64,000 bases of DNA from an uncultured Chloroflexota bacterium (GTDB lineage Bacteria; Chloroflexota; Limnocylindria; Limnocylindrales; CSP1-4). Below, piece by piece: positions 53,515 to 61,915 of the stretch (positions within the stretch are counted from its first letter, which is position 1; every line of letters starts with the position of its first letter). The position numbers and the translations under genes were made by a program. Under the pieces are notes generated by a model, which had not been told where the DNA came from, ran no database searches, and saw only the letters and a program-made list of their open reading frames with translations. The stretch covers positions 124,001 to 188,000 of the forward strand of contig CAIJPD010000063.1 of NCBI GenBank assembly GCA_903822495.1. The letters run 5' to 3'.

Positions 53515-53982
53515 TCAGATCGTGATGGCGTTCGTCCAGCCGCCGAAGACGCCGGCGAGGACCGCGAGGACGGTGATGAACGTGGCCAGCCGGGAAGGGA
53601 CGTGGATGGGCGAGGCCTGGCGGCCCAGCAGGATGATCACCCCGCCGACGAACGCGACCAGCACCAACTTGGCCGCGAGCAGGCCCAGCAGCCCGCTGGC
53701 CTGGAAGCTGCTGGCGACGAGCGGGTTGAGCTCCGCGCCGATGCCGTGGCGCTGGACCATGACCACGAACGTCGAGAAGTCAAACAGCTGGGCGGCGAGG
53801 ATCGCGATCAGCCGGAAGCTCAGGATGGAGTTGTCGAGGCTGGGCACGATGGTGCCGGCCGGTCGTCGGGTAGCGCGGACGGCGTAGGACCCGGCGGTCG
53901 CCAGCACACCACCGGACGGCCGGCGGGTTGACGCCCCGGGGCGGTACAAGAGGGCACGGACGGCAGGGACCGGACCACGCAT
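53515..53982 (-). CDS. Small membrane protein (DUF5658-like)
   Basis: 155 residues from ATG 53982 (GGAG 9 nt upstream; ATG 54039 is an alternative). A basic, polar N-terminus of about 50 residues is followed by three or four hydrophobic helices. RLIAILAAQLFDFSTFVVMVQRHGIGAELNPLV resembles DUF5658-type proteins, where the conserved E-x-N-P-L follows the first helix. The C-terminus VLAGVFGGWTNAITI ends in the membrane. Function unknown. Convergent with the metallopeptidase gene; divergent from the MFS gene, leaving a 227-bp promoter region in which I find no clear element. Confidence 0.6.
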   Translation of the reverse strand: MRGPVPAVRALLYRPGASTRRPSGGVLATAGSYAVRATRRPAGTIVPSLDNSILSFRLIAILAAQLFDFSTFVVMVQRHGIGAELNPLVASSFQASGLLGLLAAKLVLVAFVGGVIILLGRQASPIHVPSRLATFITVLAVLAGVFGGWTNAITI

Positions 53983-54209
53983 CACGGCTGCTCCAGCAGG
54001 CAGGACGGGTCGGTTTCGCCAATAGCTCGGTCCGGTCATAGGCGACCAATGTTCGTGGCCGGACGTCGTTGCTTCTCCGTCGATGCGAGAACTATGCGCT
54101 GTTGGGACGATCGGCTGCCAGCGGCGGGACCGTTTAGTGTTGCCACGGGGCGCCACCCGGCGGGCCGGTGCGGTCGAGTCTGGGCGCCTGCGAGCCGATA
54201 CAGAGGGGT

Positions 54210-55697
54210 ATGCCGCGCTTGGGTGCCAACGAGGTGGCTGCGGGGCTCTGGTCCAGGCCGTACCGGTCCCTGACCGCCGGCCTGATCCTGACGGTGGTCC
54301 TGACGGCCTTCGAGATCCTCGCCGTGGCGACGGTGATGCCCATCGTGGTGCCCGAGCTGGGAGGGCTCGAGCTGTATGGCTGGGCGGTCTCGGCCTTCTT
54401 CCTGGGTTCGCTGCTGGGGACGGTCGTGGTGGGCGGCATCCTGGACCGGCGCGGCCTGCTGGGTGCCTTCCTGGGCTCACTCGCCCTGTTTGGCGTAGGG
54501 CTGCTGCTGGCCGGGACGGCGACCACCATGCCGATGCTGGTCGCCGCGCGGTTCATTCAAGGCCTGGGCGGCGGGGCCCTGACGCCGGTCTCCTACGTCG
54601 CCATCGGGCGGGGACTGCCCGAGGCGCTCCGACCGCGGATGTTCGCCCTGATGTCCACGGCCTGGATCGTCCCCGCGGTGCTTGGCCCGGCGGCGGCAGG
54701 CGTGATTGCCGAGGCGGTCAGCTGGCGCGCCGTCTTCCTCGGGCTGTTGCCGTTCCTCGTCATCGCCGGCATCCTGACCGCCGGCGCGATGGCCCGGGTC
54801 CGGGGTGGTGCGGGCGGCACGGGGCCGGCCCCGGTGAGGGTGAGCGGGCCGGCGGCGGACCGCAGCGGCGGCCGCGTCGGGAACGCGATCGTGGTCACGG
54901 CGGGTGCGGCCCTGTTCACCGCCGGCCTCGCGCTGGAGTCCGGCTTCGTGGTGGGCGGGGTCGCCCTCCCGGCGATGGTGGTCCAGGCCGTCGTCACGGC
55001 CGCGGGCCTGGCCCTCGTGGGCATCGCCTTCCGGCGGCTCACGCCGCCGGGGACGCTTCGCCTGGCCCCCGGCCTCCCGGCCGCCATCCTCTCGCGTGGC
55101 GTGCTGACGGTCGGCTTCTACGCGCTGGATGCCTTTGTCGCGCTGGCATTGATCCAGTGGCGGGGCTTGTCGCCCGGCGTCGCGGGCATCGCCTTGGCCG
55201 GCGGCAGCCTGTGCTGGACGCTTGGATCGTGGGCCCAGGCGCGCTGGGCGGTGCGCCGCGGCTACGCGTTCTTCGTTCGTGCGGGGTTCGCCGCGCTGAT
55301 GGCCGGGATCGCCGGCTTCGCCCTCGCCCTGGATCCGGGCGTCCCCGTCGCCCTGTCGTTCGCCGCGTTTGCCGTGGCGGGGCTCGGGATGGGCCTCGCC
55401 TACGCCCCCCAGTCGTTGATCGTCCTGCGTGAGGCCGCCCCCGCGGAGCAGGGCGCGGCCACCTCGGCGCTCAACCTGGCCGATCTGCTGGGCACGGCGC
55501 TGGGGATCGGCCTGTCGGGCGCGGTGCTCGCCGCGGGCCTGCGCGCCGGGGCCAGCGTGGGCGCGGCCCTGCTGCCGGCGTTCCTCCTGGGCGCCGTGGC
55601 CACCGCCGGCGGGCTGCTCCTCTCGGGCCGCCTGGGGCCCGCGGGCGATGCCGGCCCGGCGGACGGGGCGGGGGACAGCGCCCCGGGGCTGGCGTAG
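54210..55697 (+). CDS. MFS transporter (DHA2-like drug/solute antiporter)
   Basis: 495 residues and about 14 hydrophobic segments. TAFEILAVATVMPIVVPEL is the first TM of DHA2-type exporters. GGILDRRGLLGAF is the MFS motif A (GxLaDrxGrkxxl). RFIQGLGGGALTPVSYVAIG is the antiporter-type motif C region. The C-terminal half has AYAPQSLIVLREAAPAEQGAATSALNLADLLGTALGIGLSG. Substrate unknown. ATG 54210 lies at the start of the transmembrane region; the upstream ATG/GTG would add a basic leader. A -10-like TACAGA (54199-54204) ends 5 nt before the ATG. Confidence 0.9.
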   Translation: MPRLGANEVAAGLWSRPYRSLTAGLILTVVLTAFEILAVATVMPIVVPELGGLELYGWAVSAFFLGSLLGTVVVGGILDRRGLLGAFLGSLALFGVGLLLAGTATTMPMLVAARFIQGLGGGALTPVSYVAIGRGLPEALRPRMFALMSTAWIVPAVLGPAAAGVIAEAVSWRAVFLGLLPFLVIAGILTAGAMARVRGGAGGTGPAPVRVSGPAADRSGGRVGNAIVVTAGAALFTAGLALESGFVVGGVALPAMVVQAVVTAAGLALVGIAFRRLTPPGTLRLAPGLPAAILSRGVLTVGFYALDAFVALALIQWRGLSPGVAGIALAGGSLCWTLGSWAQARWAVRRGYAFFVRAGFAALMAGIAGFALALDPGVPVALSFAAFAVAGLGMGLAYAPQSLIVLREAAPAEQGAATSALNLADLLGTALGIGLSGAVLAAGLRAGASVGAALLPAFLLGAVATAGGLLLSGRLGPAGDAGPADGAGDSAPGLA

Positions 55698-55763
55698 ACT
55701 TTCTCGCGCTCGCCGACGGAGCCCGCGTGGGCGACGCCCAGCCGCCAGGAGGCATTCAGATCC

Positions 55764-56285
55764 ATGTCCGCCGAAGGGCTCCGCGCCAGGATTCGTGAAG
55801 TTCCGGACTTCCCCAAGCCCGGCATCCTGTTCTACGACATCACCACCCTGCTCAAGGATGCGGCCGCATATCGCGAGGCGATTGACCTGATGGTCGAGCC
55901 GTATCGCGGCGTCCAGATCGACTTGGTCGCGGGGATGGAATCCCGGGGATTCATCTTCAGCGCGCCGATTGCGCGTGAGCTGGGGACGGGGTTGGTGCCC
56001 ATCCGCAAGCTGGGCAAGCTCCCGGCGGAGACCATCTCGGTGGAGTACGCCCTGGAGTACGGCACCAACACGCTCGAGGTGCACCGCGACGCGATCCAGC
56101 CCGGCCAGAAGGTCCTGATCGTCGACGATCTCCTGGCGACCGGCGGCACCGTCAAGGGCACGGTGGAGCTGGTGGAGCGCCTGCAGGGCGTGGTCGTGGG
56201 CCTCTGCTTCCTGGTGGAGCTGGACTTCCTGCACGGGCGAGACCGCCTGCCCGGTCGGCCGGTCACCAGCGTGATCCGGTACTGA
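55764..56285 (+). CDS. apt: Adenine phosphoribosyltransferase
   Basis: 173 residues. IREVPDFPKPGILFYDITTLLKDAAAYREAID is the Apt N-terminus, GMESRGFIFSAPIARELG the base/PRPP-binding block, PAETISVEYALEYGTNTLEVH the hood and VLIVDDLLATGGTVKGTVEL the PRPP signature. Converts adenine to AMP. AGGAGG (55747-55752) is 11 nt upstream. TAGACT (55695-55700), overlapping the MFS stop, is a possible -10. It precedes mtnA by 37 bp; adenine released by methylthioadenosine salvage would feed it. Confidence 0.97.
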   Translation: MSAEGLRARIREVPDFPKPGILFYDITTLLKDAAAYREAIDLMVEPYRGVQIDLVAGMESRGFIFSAPIARELGTGLVPIRKLGKLPAETISVEYALEYGTNTLEVHRDAIQPGQKVLIVDDLLATGGTVKGTVELVERLQGVVVGLCFLVELDFLHGRDRLPGRPVTSVIRY

Positions 56286-56322
56286 GCGGACCCACCGCCA
56301 CGCCTGCCGCCACGCGCCACCC

Positions 56323-57768
56323 ATGACCACCGACGACGCGGGACAGTCCGGACCGGGCGAACGGCCGACCGTGGCCGAGGGCACCGGCCAGGCCGACCTG
56401 GGCCGCCGTCGGTTCTTCCGCCAGTTCGCCGGGGACGTGCTGAACACGGCGGTCACCGTGATGTCCGCGGCCGGCGGCCTGCAGCGCGACCTGGGCCCCG
56501 CGGCCGCCGCCCTCCTGGACCCGGCCTCCGCGGCCACCCGGGCCGCTGGCCTGCCGACGGCCTTTGGGGCCGGCGGGGCGGGGCTCGGCGGCGGGTCGGT
56601 GACACCCGCGCCCGACGCCGCGTCCGGGGCGTTCCGGACGCCGTTCCGTTTCGGCGATGACGACGGCCAGCTGCTCGTGATCGACCAGCGCCGCCTCCCC
56701 GACGAGCTGGTCGAGGTGGAGGTCCGGAGTGCGGGCGACGCCGCCGCCGTGATCCGCGACATGATCGTTCGCGGCGCTCCGGCCATCGGCCAGGTCGCGG
56801 CCATCGGCCTCGCGCTGTCGGCCCGCGCGGCGGCGGACAGCTCCGCCCTGGTCCGCCAGGCGATCATCCGCGGCGCGGCACATTCGCTGGAGGCATCGCG
56901 GCCCACCGCCGTCAACCTGCGCTGGGCGGTGGACCGTCTGCTCCGCCGCTACGAGACGTTCGGAGACCTGAGCGAGGATGGCGCCGGCATCGCCGCGGCC
57001 CTCCGGGCGGAGGCGGACCAGATCGTCTTCGAGACCACCACCGACCACGGTCGCCTGGCCGACTTCGGTCTCGCGGCGCTGCCCACGCCGGCTGGCCGCC
57101 CGCTGCGCATCCTGACTCACTGCAACACCGGTCCGCTGGCCTGCGGGCAATACGGCACCGCGCTGGGCGTCGTCCAGGCCGCCCATCACGCCGGGCGGGA
57201 CGTCCATGTCTGGGTGGATGAGACGCGCCCGTACCTGCAGGGGGCCCGGCTGACCACCTGGGAGCTGGACCAGGCGGGCGTGCCGCACACCCTGATCCCG
57301 GATGTCGCCGCCGGCCACTTCATCTCGCGCGGCGAGCTGGACGTCATCCTGGTCGGGGCGGACCGGATCGCCGCCAATGGCGACACGGCCAACAAGATCG
57401 GCACCTTCACGCTGTCGGTGCTGGCTGCGCGCTACGGGGTCCCGTTCCTGGTCTGCGCCCCGCTCAGCTCGGTGGACATGGAGACGCCCGACGGGAGCCA
57501 GATCCCCATCGAGGAGCGCTCGTCCCACGAGGTCACCGAGATCCGCGGCCAGCGGATCGCCCCCGTCGGGACCATCGCCCGCAACCCGGCCTTCGACGTC
57601 ACCCCGGCGGAGCTCATCTCCGGGATCGTCACCGAGGAGGGCGTGGTCACGGCCCCGTTTGAGCCCGGCCTGCGCGACGCCTTCCGCCGGCGCGCGGCGC
57701 GCTGGGCCGCCATGCCCCGCTTCGACCCACCGGCGCCCGCCGGTCCGGGCACCGGCGAGCCCGGCTGA
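56323..57768 (+). CDS. mtnA: S-methyl-5-thioribose-1-phosphate isomerase MtnA with an N-terminal extension
   Basis: 481 residues; MtnA is normally 340-360. The core (about 115-460) has MIVRGAPAIGQVAAIGLAL, THCNTGPLACGQYGTALGVV with the catalytic Cys, DETRPYLQGARLTTWEL, VGADRIAANGDTANKIGTF with the catalytic Asp, and PVGTIARNPAFDVTP. It isomerises methylthioribose-1-phosphate in methionine salvage. The first about 110 residues are extra: a twin-arginine-like RRRFFRQFAG (28-37), a hydrophobic segment and a Gly-rich linker. Alternative starts further in are not supported by a clear SD. Its stop overlaps the acetyltransferase start (TGATG). Confidence 0.92.
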   Translation: MTTDDAGQSGPGERPTVAEGTGQADLGRRRFFRQFAGDVLNTAVTVMSAAGGLQRDLGPAAAALLDPASAATRAAGLPTAFGAGGAGLGGGSVTPAPDAASGAFRTPFRFGDDDGQLLVIDQRRLPDELVEVEVRSAGDAAAVIRDMIVRGAPAIGQVAAIGLALSARAAADSSALVRQAIIRGAAHSLEASRPTAVNLRWAVDRLLRRYETFGDLSEDGAGIAAALRAEADQIVFETTTDHGRLADFGLAALPTPAGRPLRILTHCNTGPLACGQYGTALGVVQAAHHAGRDVHVWVDETRPYLQGARLTTWELDQAGVPHTLIPDVAAGHFISRGELDVILVGADRIAANGDTANKIGTFTLSVLAARYGVPFLVCAPLSSVDMETPDGSQIPIEERSSHEVTEIRGQRIAPVGTIARNPAFDVTPAELISGIVTEEGVVTAPFEPGLRDAFRRRAARWAAMPRFDPPAPAGPGTGEPG

Positions 57769-58637
57769 TGGCCACGGCCCTGACCAGCCGGGCCACGGGG
57801 CTGGACGTCCGCGAGACGGAGGACCGCGATCTCCTGCGGGCCTTCCTGGAGCGCGACCGGCTCTACTCCGCGTACGCGATCTGTGACCTGGACGATCGGG
57901 AGTTCGCGAAGACCCGCTGGGGCATGGCCTTCTCGCGCGGCGAGCCGGTCGCCCTCGTGCTGGAGTACTCGGGCCCCACCCCCCAGCCCATCTTCGCCTT
58001 CGGCCGGCCGGACGGCATCAGCGCCATCCTGCGTGAGCTGATCCGTCCCCGGATCGCCTACTGCGCCGTCCCCTCGGAGAGCCTCTCCGGCGTGGCGGCC
58101 GTCTACCGCGTGGACCCCGGGCCCGCGATGGTCCGGATGGTGGTGGACCTCGAGCGGTTTCAGCCGTACCCGGCGGACGTGAGCCGCCTGAGCGCCCTCG
58201 ACAGCGGCGCCCTCAACCGCCTCTACCAGGTGGGCTTTGCCTCGTGGCTCCCGGCGGCCGCCGTCGCCAACGGCGTCTACTACGGGATGCGCGTCGCCGG
58301 ACGCCTCGTCGCCGCGGCCGGCACCCACGTGATCAGCCCCACGTCGCGGCTCGGCGTGGTGGGCAACGTCCTGACCCACGCCGACTATCGCGGGCGCGGC
58401 TACGCTACCGCCGTGACCAGCGCAGTCACCGCGGAGTTGCTCCGCGCCTGCGATCAGGTCGTCCTGAACGTCCGCTCCGACAACCCGCCTGCCCTCGCCA
58501 CCTATCGCAAGCTCGGCTATGTCGAGCACGTGCGCTTCGAGGAGCGCCTCATCCACCGGATCGCCCCGCCCTGGGCAGGCCTCGTCGCCCCCATCCGTCG
58601 CATGCTGCCGACTCGCAAGGAGAATCCAGCCCGATGA
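57768..58637 (+). CDS. GNAT-family N-acetyltransferase
   Basis: 289 residues. A GNAT core in the C-terminal half: [32 protein letters not shown] (acetyl-CoA site, R-G-x-G-x-A) and [21 protein letters not shown]. The N-terminal 140 residues form another alpha/beta region ([18 protein letters not shown]), as in the long GNAT-like proteins with an N-terminal half-domain. The substrate is unknown; its place between mtnA and ahcY suggests it travels with methyl-cycle genes. ATGA overlap with ahcY. Confidence 0.88.
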   Translation: MATALTSRATGLDVRETEDRDLLRAFLERDRLYSAYAICDLDDREFAKTRWGMAFSRGEPVALVLEYSGPTPQPIFAFGRPDGISAILRELIRPRIAYCAVPSESLSGVAAVYRVDPGPAMVRMVVDLERFQPYPADVSRLSALDSGALNRLYQVGFASWLPAAAVANGVYYGMRVAGRLVAAAGTHVISPTSRLGVVGNVLTHADYRGRGYATAVTSAVTAELLRACDQVVLNVRSDNPPALATYRKLGYVEHVRFEERLIHRIAPPWAGLVAPIRRMLPTRKENPAR

Positions 58638-59908
58638 CCACCGACGGCCTCCCCGCGCACGACCTGACGGACCTCGGCCTCGCCGCCGAAGGTGTTCGCC
58701 GGATCGAGTGGGCCGAGCGCGAGATGCCCGTGCTCCGCCTCATCCGCCAGCGCTTCGAGCGCGAGCGCCCGCTGGCCGGCCTGCGGATTGCCGCCTGCCT
58801 GCACGTCACCACCGAGACGGCAAACCTGGTGCGGACGCTGAAGGCGGGCGGCGCGGAGATCGTCCTGGCCGCCTCCAACCCGCTCAGCACCAAGGACGAC
58901 GTGGCGGCGGCGCTGGTCGTGGAGTACGGGATCAGCGTCTACGCGCGGCGCGGCGAGGATCGCGACACCTACTACGCGCACCTCAACGCGGTCGCCGACA
59001 CGCATCCGCAGATCACGATGGACGACGGCTGTGACCTGGTGACGCTCCTCCACACGGAGCGGCCGGCGCAGGTCAAGGAGGTCCTGGCCGGGACCGAGGA
59101 GACCACCACGGGCGTCATCCGGCTGCGCGCGATGGCCGCCGATGGCGCGCTGGGCTTCCCGGTCGTCGCCGTCAACGAGGCGCAGACCAAACACCTCTTC
59201 GACAACCGCTACGGCACCGGCCAGTCCACGCTGGACGGCATCCTGCGCGCCACGAACCTGCTGATCGCCGGGCGGCGCGTCGCCGTGGCCGGCTACGGCT
59301 GGGTGGGCAAGGGCATCGCGGCCCGCATGGACGGCCACGGCGCCCATGTCGCCGTCATCGAGGTGGACCCGGTCCGCGCGCTCGAGGCGCTGATGGACGG
59401 CTTCCAGGTCATGACGGTCGGACAGGCCGCGGCCTGGGGCGACCTGTTCATCACCGCGACCGGCAACGTCAACGTCTTCCGGCGCGAGCACTTCGCGGTC
59501 ATGAAGGACGGCGCGACCATGGCCAACTCGGGCCACTTCGACGCCGAGCTGGACCTGCCCGCCCTGCGCGAGATGGCGGAAGGGCACGTCCGCGAGGTTC
59601 GCGACAACGTCCTGGAGTACGACTTGGGCGGCAAGAAGCTGCACCTGATCGCCGAGGGCCGGCTCGTCAACCTGGGCGCAGCCGAAGGCCACCCGGCGGC
59701 GGTCATGGACATGAGCTTTGCCAACCAGGCGCTCTCGGCCGAGTACGTCGCCCAGCACTACGCCGAGCTGGCCAACACGGTCTACGACGTGCCGGAGGCC
59801 ATCGACGCCGAAGTGGCGCGCCTCAAGCTGGCCGCGCTGGGCATCACCCTCGACGCGATGACGCCGGAGCAGCTGACCTACGTCAGCTCCTGGCAGCACG
59901 GCACCTAG
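58634..59908 (+). CDS. ahcY: Adenosylhomocysteinase
   Basis: 424 residues. [88 protein letters not shown], the NAD site [27 protein letters not shown] and [20 protein letters not shown] are all typical AhcY blocks. The about 40-residue insert of eukaryotic/proteobacterial AhcY is absent, as in the shorter form. It hydrolyses SAH to adenosine and homocysteine, removing the by-product of MenG and other methyltransferases. Confidence 0.98.
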   Translation: MTTDGLPAHDLTDLGLAAEGVRRIEWAEREMPVLRLIRQRFERERPLAGLRIAACLHVTTETANLVRTLKAGGAEIVLAASNPLSTKDDVAAALVVEYGISVYARRGEDRDTYYAHLNAVADTHPQITMDDGCDLVTLLHTERPAQVKEVLAGTEETTTGVIRLRAMAADGALGFPVVAVNEAQTKHLFDNRYGTGQSTLDGILRATNLLIAGRRVAVAGYGWVGKGIAARMDGHGAHVAVIEVDPVRALEALMDGFQVMTVGQAAAWGDLFITATGNVNVFRREHFAVMKDGATMANSGHFDAELDLPALREMAEGHVREVRDNVLEYDLGGKKLHLIAEGRLVNLGAAEGHPAAVMDMSFANQALSAEYVAQHYAELANTVYDVPEAIDAEVARLKLAALGITLDAMTPEQLTYVSSWQHGT

Positions 59909-59920
59909 CGGCCGCGGCAC

Positions 59921-61915
59921 ATGTCACATCGAACGGTTGCCCCGTACGGGGCCTGGGTCTCACCGTTCCCCATCACTCGCCTGACCGAGGGCGTCGTGGG
60001 CCTCGGTGAGGCGAAGGCGCGCGACGGCGTCCGCTGGTGGCTGGAGGGCCACCCCGACGAGGGCGGTCGCCAGGTCCTGGTCCGGCGCGACCCGGACGGG
60101 ACCGTGGTGCGCCTCTCGCCGCGGGGCTTCAACGTCCGCAACCGCGTCCAGGAGTACGGCGGGAGCGCCTATGCCGTGGACGGCGACCTGGTCATCGTCT
60201 CGGACTTCGCCACCGGCCGGCTCCACCGGGTGATCGCCCCGGAGGCCCTCGAGGCAGTCACGCCCCAGCGCGCCTGGCGCTTCGCGGACTTCGTGATCGA
60301 GCCGTCGCGCAACCGGCTGCTGGCGGTCCGCGAGGACCACGAACCCGAGACGCTGGCGCGCCACGGCGAGGCGGAGAACAGCCTGGTCGCGATCGACCTG
60401 ACCAGCGGCGACGTCACGGTGCTGGCGGAGGGCGCGGATTTCTACGGCGCGCCACGCGTGTCGCCGGACGGCCGCCACCTCTCCTGGCTGGAATGGCGTC
60501 ACCCCAACATGCCCTGGGACGGGACGCTGCTCCGTGTCGCCGAGCTGACCCACGATGGCCGCCTCCATGCGGCCCACACGGTCGCTGGCAGCCCGTCGGA
60601 CTGGATCTCCCAGCCGCGCTGGGCCCCCGACGGTCGGCTCCACTGGGCGGCCGAGCCGGGCGGCTGGATGAACATCCACCGGGCGTCGCACCCGGGCCTG
60701 GCCGAGGGCGTGCCCCAGAACCTGACGCCGGTCGCCGCGGAGTTCGCGGGACCCGACTGGCAGCTGGGGTTTGGCACCTACGGCTTCGCCCCGGACGGGG
60801 GGCTGATCGCCATCGGCCGCGCGGGCGGCCGGGACCGGCTATATCGGGTCGCGCCGGACGGTCTCGCGCTCCAGGAGATCGACGTCCCGTTCACGGAGAT
60901 GTCGGGTCTCTCGATCGACGGCGGCCGCGTGGTGCTCCGGGGTGCCTCCGCCGTGGAGCCGGCGGCGCTGGTGGAGATCGACCTGGCAACGGGGGAGCGG
61001 ACCATCCTGCGTCGCTCGACGCCGCTGCTGCCGGACCCGGCGGATGTCTCCGTCGGGCGCCACGTCTCCTTCCCCACCGCGGACGGCAGGCACGCCTTCG
61101 CCATCTTCTATCCGCCGCACAACCGGGCCTTCCGCGCGCCGGACGGGGAGCGGCCGCCGCTCATCGTGACCAGCCACGGCGGGCCAACCTCCTCCGCCCA
61201 CAACGCGCTGACGATCGGCATCCAGCTCTGGACCAGCCGCGGGTTCGCCGTCCTGGACGTCGACTACGGCGGCAGCACGGGCTACGGGCGGAGCTACCGC
61301 CAGCGGCTCGAGGGGCAGTGGGGTGTCGTCGACGTGGACGACTGCGTCAACGGCGCCGCCTGGCTGGCGGGGGAAGGGCTGGTCGACGAGCAGCGACTGG
61401 CCATCCGGGGCGGCAGCGCCAGCGGCTACACGACCCTCTGCGCGATCACCTTCCGCCACGTCTTCAAGGCGGGCGCCAGCTACTTCGGGATCGGCGACCT
61501 GGAGACGTTCGACACCATCACCCACAAGTTCGAGGCGAAATACACGCAGCGGCTGGTCGGGCCCTACCCGGAGCGGAAGGACCTCTACCACGCCCGCTCG
61601 CCGCTCAACTTCGCGGAGCAGATCAGCTGCCCGGTGCTGATCCTCCAGGGCCTCGATGACCGCGTCGTCCCGCCGGCGCAGGCCGAGCAGATCGTGGCCG
61701 CGCTCCGGGAGCGCCACCTGCCACACGCGTATCTCGCCTTCGAGGGCGAGGATCACGGCTTCCGGCAGGCGGCGAACATCATCCGGTCGTTCGAGGCCGA
61801 GCTCTCGTTCTACGGCCAGATCTTCGGGTTCACGCCCGCCGATGCGCTGGAGCCGATCGAGATCGCCAACCTGCCGGCCCGGGTCGGCGACGAGGCCTCC
61901 GGCCCCCGGTCGTGA
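59921..61915 (+). CDS. S9 family (prolyl oligopeptidase-like) serine peptidase
   Basis: 664 residues. An N-terminal beta-propeller-like region (about 1-390: [32 protein letters not shown]) is followed by an alpha/beta hydrolase domain. The nucleophile motif is [11 protein letters not shown] (GxSxG), with the oxyanion region [16 protein letters not shown], Asp in [13 protein letters not shown] and His in [10 protein letters not shown]. This is the acylaminoacyl-peptidase/DPP-like S9C architecture. No signal peptide, so probably cytosolic. It starts 12 bp after ahcY and overlaps the subtilase start (GTGA) at its end. Confidence 0.93.
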   Translation: MSHRTVAPYGAWVSPFPITRLTEGVVGLGEAKARDGVRWWLEGHPDEGGRQVLVRRDPDGTVVRLSPRGFNVRNRVQEYGGSAYAVDGDLVIVSDFATGRLHRVIAPEALEAVTPQRAWRFADFVIEPSRNRLLAVREDHEPETLARHGEAENSLVAIDLTSGDVTVLAEGADFYGAPRVSPDGRHLSWLEWRHPNMPWDGTLLRVAELTHDGRLHAAHTVAGSPSDWISQPRWAPDGRLHWAAEPGGWMNIHRASHPGLAEGVPQNLTPVAAEFAGPDWQLGFGTYGFAPDGGLIAIGRAGGRDRLYRVAPDGLALQEIDVPFTEMSGLSIDGGRVVLRGASAVEPAALVEIDLATGERTILRRSTPLLPDPADVSVGRHVSFPTADGRHAFAIFYPPHNRAFRAPDGERPPLIVTSHGGPTSSAHNALTIGIQLWTSRGFAVLDVDYGGSTGYGRSYRQRLEGQWGVVDVDDCVNGAAWLAGEGLVDEQRLAIRGGSASGYTTLCAITFRHVFKAGASYFGIGDLETFDTITHKFEAKYTQRLVGPYPERKDLYHARSPLNFAEQISCPVLILQGLDDRVVPPAQAEQIVAALRERHLPHAYLAFEGEDHGFRQAANIIRSFEAELSFYGQIFGFTPADALEPIEIANLPARVGDEASGPRS

